From Minwuia sp048007105 (GTDB lineage: Bacteria > Pseudomonadota > Alphaproteobacteria > Minwuiales > Minwuiaceae): 64,000 bases of DNA. Below are positions 61,199-64,000 of the stretch, piece after piece. The stretch is from assembly GCF_048007105.1 (NCBI RefSeq), contig NZ_CP180352.1, positions 4,092,001 through 4,156,000 of the forward strand. The letters run 5' to 3'. The notes under the pieces are model-generated. The model was not told the origin of the DNA and searched no databases. It was given only the letters and a program-made list of their open reading frames with translations. The position numbers and the translations under genes are program-made. How positions within the stretch are numbered: the first letter of the stretch is position 1; every line of letters begins with the position of its first letter.

Positions 61199-61795
61199 TC
61201 AGGCGAGATCCGCGGCCAGCGCCTTTTTCTGCTCATCGCTCAGGATCGCGATGTGATTGTAGTTGTCGTGGGTAATCCGAAGCTGGACCTCGGCAGAGCC
61301 GTCCTTCAACGCCGCGATCTGCTTGTCCGACAGCGGGAACAGGAAAAAGTGGACCGAGGAGGCCTTGCCGTCGGCGGTCGTACGGTCGAGATCGTCCTCC
61401 GCCTCGCCACGGACCTCTTCCCCGCCAATAACCAGCACAACGGCATGTTCAATGCCGCCCAGCTTCGACAGTTCGCGCGCCCGGCGCACGGGATCGGCGA
61501 TCTGCAGCATCATGGTGGCCGTCAGGTTGCGCCCGTTCGGCACCAGCGAGGCATAGGCCTCGAGCTCGTCGGCAAGCTGTTCTTCGCCGCCGCCCTCGAC
61601 CCGCAGCATCTCCTGGATCTGCCACCACATGGTGAACCAGCTCTCGAAGAAGAAGGATGCGAAAGGGCCGACATCGACGCGCCGGTGGGTCTTGTGGGTC
61701 CGCAGTTCGGCCTGCTTTTCCTTGCGCTGCGCGTCGAAGGTCGCGTTATCGACGATGTCGGCAGCGGTCAGTTCGGTCTTCATGGCAATCGTCAT
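61199..61795 (-). CDS. DUF3501 family protein
   Basis: A 198-residue cytoplasmic protein of a widespread proteobacterial family, always of unknown function. It has RKEKQAELRTHKTHRRVDVG, the strongly conserved FASFFFESWFTMWWQIQEML, a long acidic middle, and HFFLFPLSDKQIAALKDGSA. ATG 61795 follows GGAG at good distance. In other proteobacteria it sits with rubrerythrin and an Fe-S oxidoreductase, as here. Confidence 0.9.
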   Translation of the reverse strand: MTIAMKTELTAADIVDNATFDAQRKEKQAELRTHKTHRRVDVGPFASFFFESWFTMWWQIQEMLRVEGGGEEQLADELEAYASLVPNGRNLTATMMLQIADPVRRARELSKLGGIEHAVVLVIGGEEVRGEAEDDLDRTTADGKASSVHFFLFPLSDKQIAALKDGSAEVQLRITHDNYNHIAILSDEQKKALAADLA

Positions 61796-61875
61796 GTGTC
61801 AACTCCACGAAAGTTGTCACGGACGCGGCGTCGGGGCGCCGCGTCCCGTCTATCGGATTCAGCAACGCCCGGGCG

Positions 61876-63228
61876 TCAGATCAGGCCGCAGGCCTTCGCG
61901 AAAAGCTCCACGGGGTGATGAGCAACCTTGGGCGGCGCCTTGAAGTTCTCGGCGTTCTCCTCGTGCACCATCTCCATGCCCTGGAGCATGTGCATGCCGG
62001 CCAGCGGGCATTCGGAGGCCACGTAGGTCTTGTCCTCGCGGCCCGCGGCGCGGAAGGCATTCTTGCCGACCTTCAGGGCCGTGTCGAAGTTCTCCTTCTT
62101 CACGCCCCAGCTACCGCCATGGCCCGAGCAGCGCTCGATCACCTTGATGTCGCCCTCCGGGATCAGGCGCAGCATCTCGGCGGCCTTCTGGCCGATGTTC
62201 TGCGCCCGCGCGTGGCAGGCCAGATGCAGGCTGACGCCGCCGTCCAGCGGCTTGGGCTCGACGCCGAGCCCCTCGTTCTTCGCGATCTCGACGATGTACT
62301 CGGTGATGTCGCGGGTCGATTCCGCCAGCCGCTTGACCGCGGGGTCGTCAGGCAGGATCAGCGGCCATTCGAACTTGAGCATCAGGGCGCAGGACGGCAC
62401 CAGGGCGACGATGTCATAGCCCTTGTCCAGCCAGGGCTTCATGGCCGAGGCCACGTTCTTCGCGCGGCGGGCGACATCCTCGATATCGCCCTGCTCGAGC
62501 TGAGGCATGCCGCAGCATTCCGGATAGTCGACGACGGTCTCGACGCCGTTCGCAGCCAGAATGGCCTGTGCGGCTTCGCCGATGCCGGGATTGTTGTAGT
62601 TCACGAAACAGGTGGCGTAGAGCACCGCCTTGCGGCCGGCAGCCGGCGCATCCTTGTTCACTTCCGGGCCGTGCGCGGCCGCCGACTTGAAGCTCTTCGC
62701 ATGATACTTCGGCAGGTCGGCGCGGCGGTCGACGCCCGCAATGTCTTCCAGGATCGGCCGCGTGATCTTGTTGTCCAGCTTCGATGCCCAGTTAGCGAGC
62801 GGCGCGGTTGCGCCCATCAGCTTGCCGTTGCGGTCAGTCTTCGACAGCTGCTTGTCCCAGAACCCGGTCTTGCCGCCCTTGTGCTCGGCGGCGCGGTAGC
62901 GAAGCATCAGATGCGGGAAGTCCAGCATGAATTCGTGCGGCGGCGTGTAGGGGCAGGTCGACATGAAGCACATGTCGCAGAGCGTGCAGGCATCGACGAC
63001 CGGCTTGAAGTCGTCGGAAGAAACGGTGTCCAGTTCACCGGACTCGCTCTCGTCGATCAGGTCGAACAGGCGCGGAAAGCTGTCGCAGAGATTGAAGCAC
63101 AGACGGCATCCGTGACAGATGTCGAACACCCGCCGCAGTTCCTCGTCGATCGCTTCAGCGTTGTAGAAATCCGGGTTCTGCCAGTCGATAGGGTGCCGCT
63201 CGGGGGCCGCCAATCCGCCTTCGCTCAT
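61876..63228 (-). CDS. Heterodisulfide reductase-like Fe-S oxidoreductase (GlpC/HdrD type)
   Basis: A 450-residue protein with two N-terminal 4Fe-4S sets (FDICHGCRLCFNLCDSFPRL and CTLCDMCFMSTCPYTPPHEF) and two C-terminal CCG domains (YATCFVNYNNPGIGEAAQAI with PECCGMPQLEQGD, and LACHARAQNIGQKAAEMLRL with ERCSGHGGSWGVK). The second CCG motif has a single Cys before SGHGG, a variation on the usual CC. It is soluble and probably passes electrons to or from rubrerythrin. It lies 80 bases upstream of the DUF3501 gene. Confidence 0.92.
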   Translation of the reverse strand: MSEGGLAAPERHPIDWQNPDFYNAEAIDEELRRVFDICHGCRLCFNLCDSFPRLFDLIDESESGELDTVSSDDFKPVVDACTLCDMCFMSTCPYTPPHEFMLDFPHLMLRYRAAEHKGGKTGFWDKQLSKTDRNGKLMGATAPLANWASKLDNKITRPILEDIAGVDRRADLPKYHAKSFKSAAAHGPEVNKDAPAAGRKAVLYATCFVNYNNPGIGEAAQAILAANGVETVVDYPECCGMPQLEQGDIEDVARRAKNVASAMKPWLDKGYDIVALVPSCALMLKFEWPLILPDDPAVKRLAESTRDITEYIVEIAKNEGLGVEPKPLDGGVSLHLACHARAQNIGQKAAEMLRLIPEGDIKVIERCSGHGGSWGVKKENFDTALKVGKNAFRAAGREDKTYVASECPLAGMHMLQGMEMVHEENAENFKAPPKVAHHPVELFAKACGLI

Positions 63229-63294
63229 CGGACGATCCTCGTCTTATTGGTCGTGGTTTCGAGAATATGTTCGCGCCGGGGCGCGGCCGGTGCC

Positions 63295-63320
63295 GGGCGG
63301 CGGCGCTGTCGCCGCCGCCC
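63295..63320 (-). other. Hairpin between rubrerythrin and the Fe-S oxidoreductase gene
   Basis: A perfect 11-bp stem GGGCGGCGGCG / CGCCGCCGCCC with a CTGT loop, 18 bases after the rubrerythrin stop. There is no T-run. It probably raises the share of rubrerythrin message relative to the downstream genes. Confidence 0.65.
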
Positions 63321-63338
63321 GAACCGGTAGGGGCTGTA

Positions 63339-63755
<417 letters not shown>

Positions 63756-63812
63756 GATCTTCTCCTCCAGTGAACGTGATCTTTCGCGCACGACCCCTGT
63801 GCGCTGGCGAAG

Positions 63813-63840
63813 AGTTAAGTCACGTGGAGGATGGAGTCAA
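63813..63840 (-). promoter_or_regulatory. Promoter of the rubrerythrin operon
   Basis: On the minus strand TTGACT (63835-63840) and TTAACT (63813-63818) are separated by 16 bases, about 58 bases before the gene start. The -35 touches the palindrome at 63839-63865. Confidence 0.55.
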
Positions 63841-63865
63841 TAGTTTAGAATTATTCCAAACTATT
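63839..63865. promoter_or_regulatory. Irr-box-like palindrome upstream of rubrerythrin
   Basis: A 27-base palindrome. Arms AATAGTTT / AAACTATT flank GAAT-T-ATTC, and only two symmetric base pairs differ. The centre TTTAGAA-N3-TTCCAAA matches the Irr box (ICE motif, TTTAGAA-N3-TTCTAAA, from memory), the operator of the haem-sensing Irr regulator of alphaproteobacteria. Its edge overlaps the -35 of the rubrerythrin promoter and the stop codon of the upstream partial gene. It is strongly A/T-rich in a GC-rich context. Confidence 0.75.
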
Positions 63866-63998
63866 GAGAATCGCTATCAGGAAGGGGTGCGGCGTCGGTG
63901 AGCCGGATGATCACCTCTGCGCTCGCCACCCTTGTACCGTCCGGCGCCGCCGGCAGATCACCCAGACGAATCGCTTCGCCCGGAATGTCGGTCAGCTG
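63861..63998 (-). CDS. 3' end of an unidentified gene
   Basis: On the minus strand an open frame enters from the window edge and runs 45 codons to a TAG at 63861-63863. The visible C-terminal part has IRLGDLPAAPDGTRVASAEV and ends LPDSDSQ. The family cannot be told. It lies directly upstream of the rubrerythrin operon on the same strand and its stop is inside the Irr-like palindrome. Confidence 0.55.
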   Translation of the reverse strand, partial: QLTDIPGEAIRLGDLPAAPDGTRVASAEVIIRLTDAAPLPDSDSQ

Positions 63999-64000
63999 AC

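Overview
This window looks like chromosomal DNA of a high-GC alphaproteobacterium, probably a free-living relative of the Rhodospirillales. The reasons are the gene content (full-length pntA with pntB, TRAP transporter, C-P lyase operon, rubrerythrin with an Irr-box-like site, kynureninase, DUF3501), uniformly GC-rich codon use and dense, often ATGA-overlapping operons. I see no insertion sequence, prophage, integrase, CRISPR array or rRNA operon. No gap between genes exceeds 300 bases.

Layout: 1-81 end of an unknown gene; 0.1-3.1 kb pntAB transhydrogenase (minus); 3.3-4.2 kb universal stress protein; 4.2-5.3 kb Old Yellow Enzyme (frameshifted); 5.4-12.2 kb plus-strand run with indolepyruvate oxidoreductase IorA/IorB (iorB frameshifted), a SnoaL-like protein, an alkylsulfatase and an NDUFAF6-like protein; 12.2-15.0 kb CHASE2 adenylate cyclase and a small secreted protein (minus); 15.1-19.2 kb NAD kinase, an unknown protein, an ABC-2 exporter pair and a P1 peptidase; 19.2-20.4 kb kynureninase (minus); 20.5-26.5 kb peptide-type ABC importer whose last ATPase runs in frame into an SDR; 26.5-27.8 kb dienelactone hydrolase fused to an NTF2-like domain.

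27.8-39.8 kb is a complete phosphonate locus. phnGHIJKL-DUF1045-phnMN runs leftward, and phnF and then phnCDE1E2 run rightward. The control region contains a PhnF-type palindrome and Pho-box repeats at exact 11-bp spacing on both sides. phnP is absent and a 2H-phosphoesterase (DUF1045) sits in the operon. A CAT-anticodon tRNA follows. 40.1-43.6 kb holds a cell-wall group: an L,D-transpeptidase, a separate copy of its N-terminal domain, and an M15 peptidase. 43.7-52.5 kb carries a flavin monooxygenase with a small partner, a thiolase, a two-subunit molybdenum hydroxylase, a frameshifted secreted protein, an MFS transporter and a SprA-type protein. 52.6-55.5 kb has an M23 peptidase, xseA and a PAS_5 protein. 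55.5-58.6 kb is a TRAP transporter (dctPQM). 58.7-61.1 kb is an ECF sigma/anti-sigma pair with a ferritin-like lipoprotein and a cytochrome c. 61.2-63.8 kb is a rubrerythrin / Fe-S oxidoreductase / DUF3501 module, preceded by a 27-bp palindrome that matches an Irr box.

Four genes contain what looks like a single extra base, two of them in the same 11-base context. This suggests systematic sequencing error or recent gene decay. The best candidates for new biology are the dual Pho/PhnF control of the phosphonate locus, DUF1045 as a possible PhnP substitute, the Irr-like rubrerythrin module, the stand-alone L,D-transpeptidase scaffold domain, and an SDR that lacks its catalytic tyrosine.
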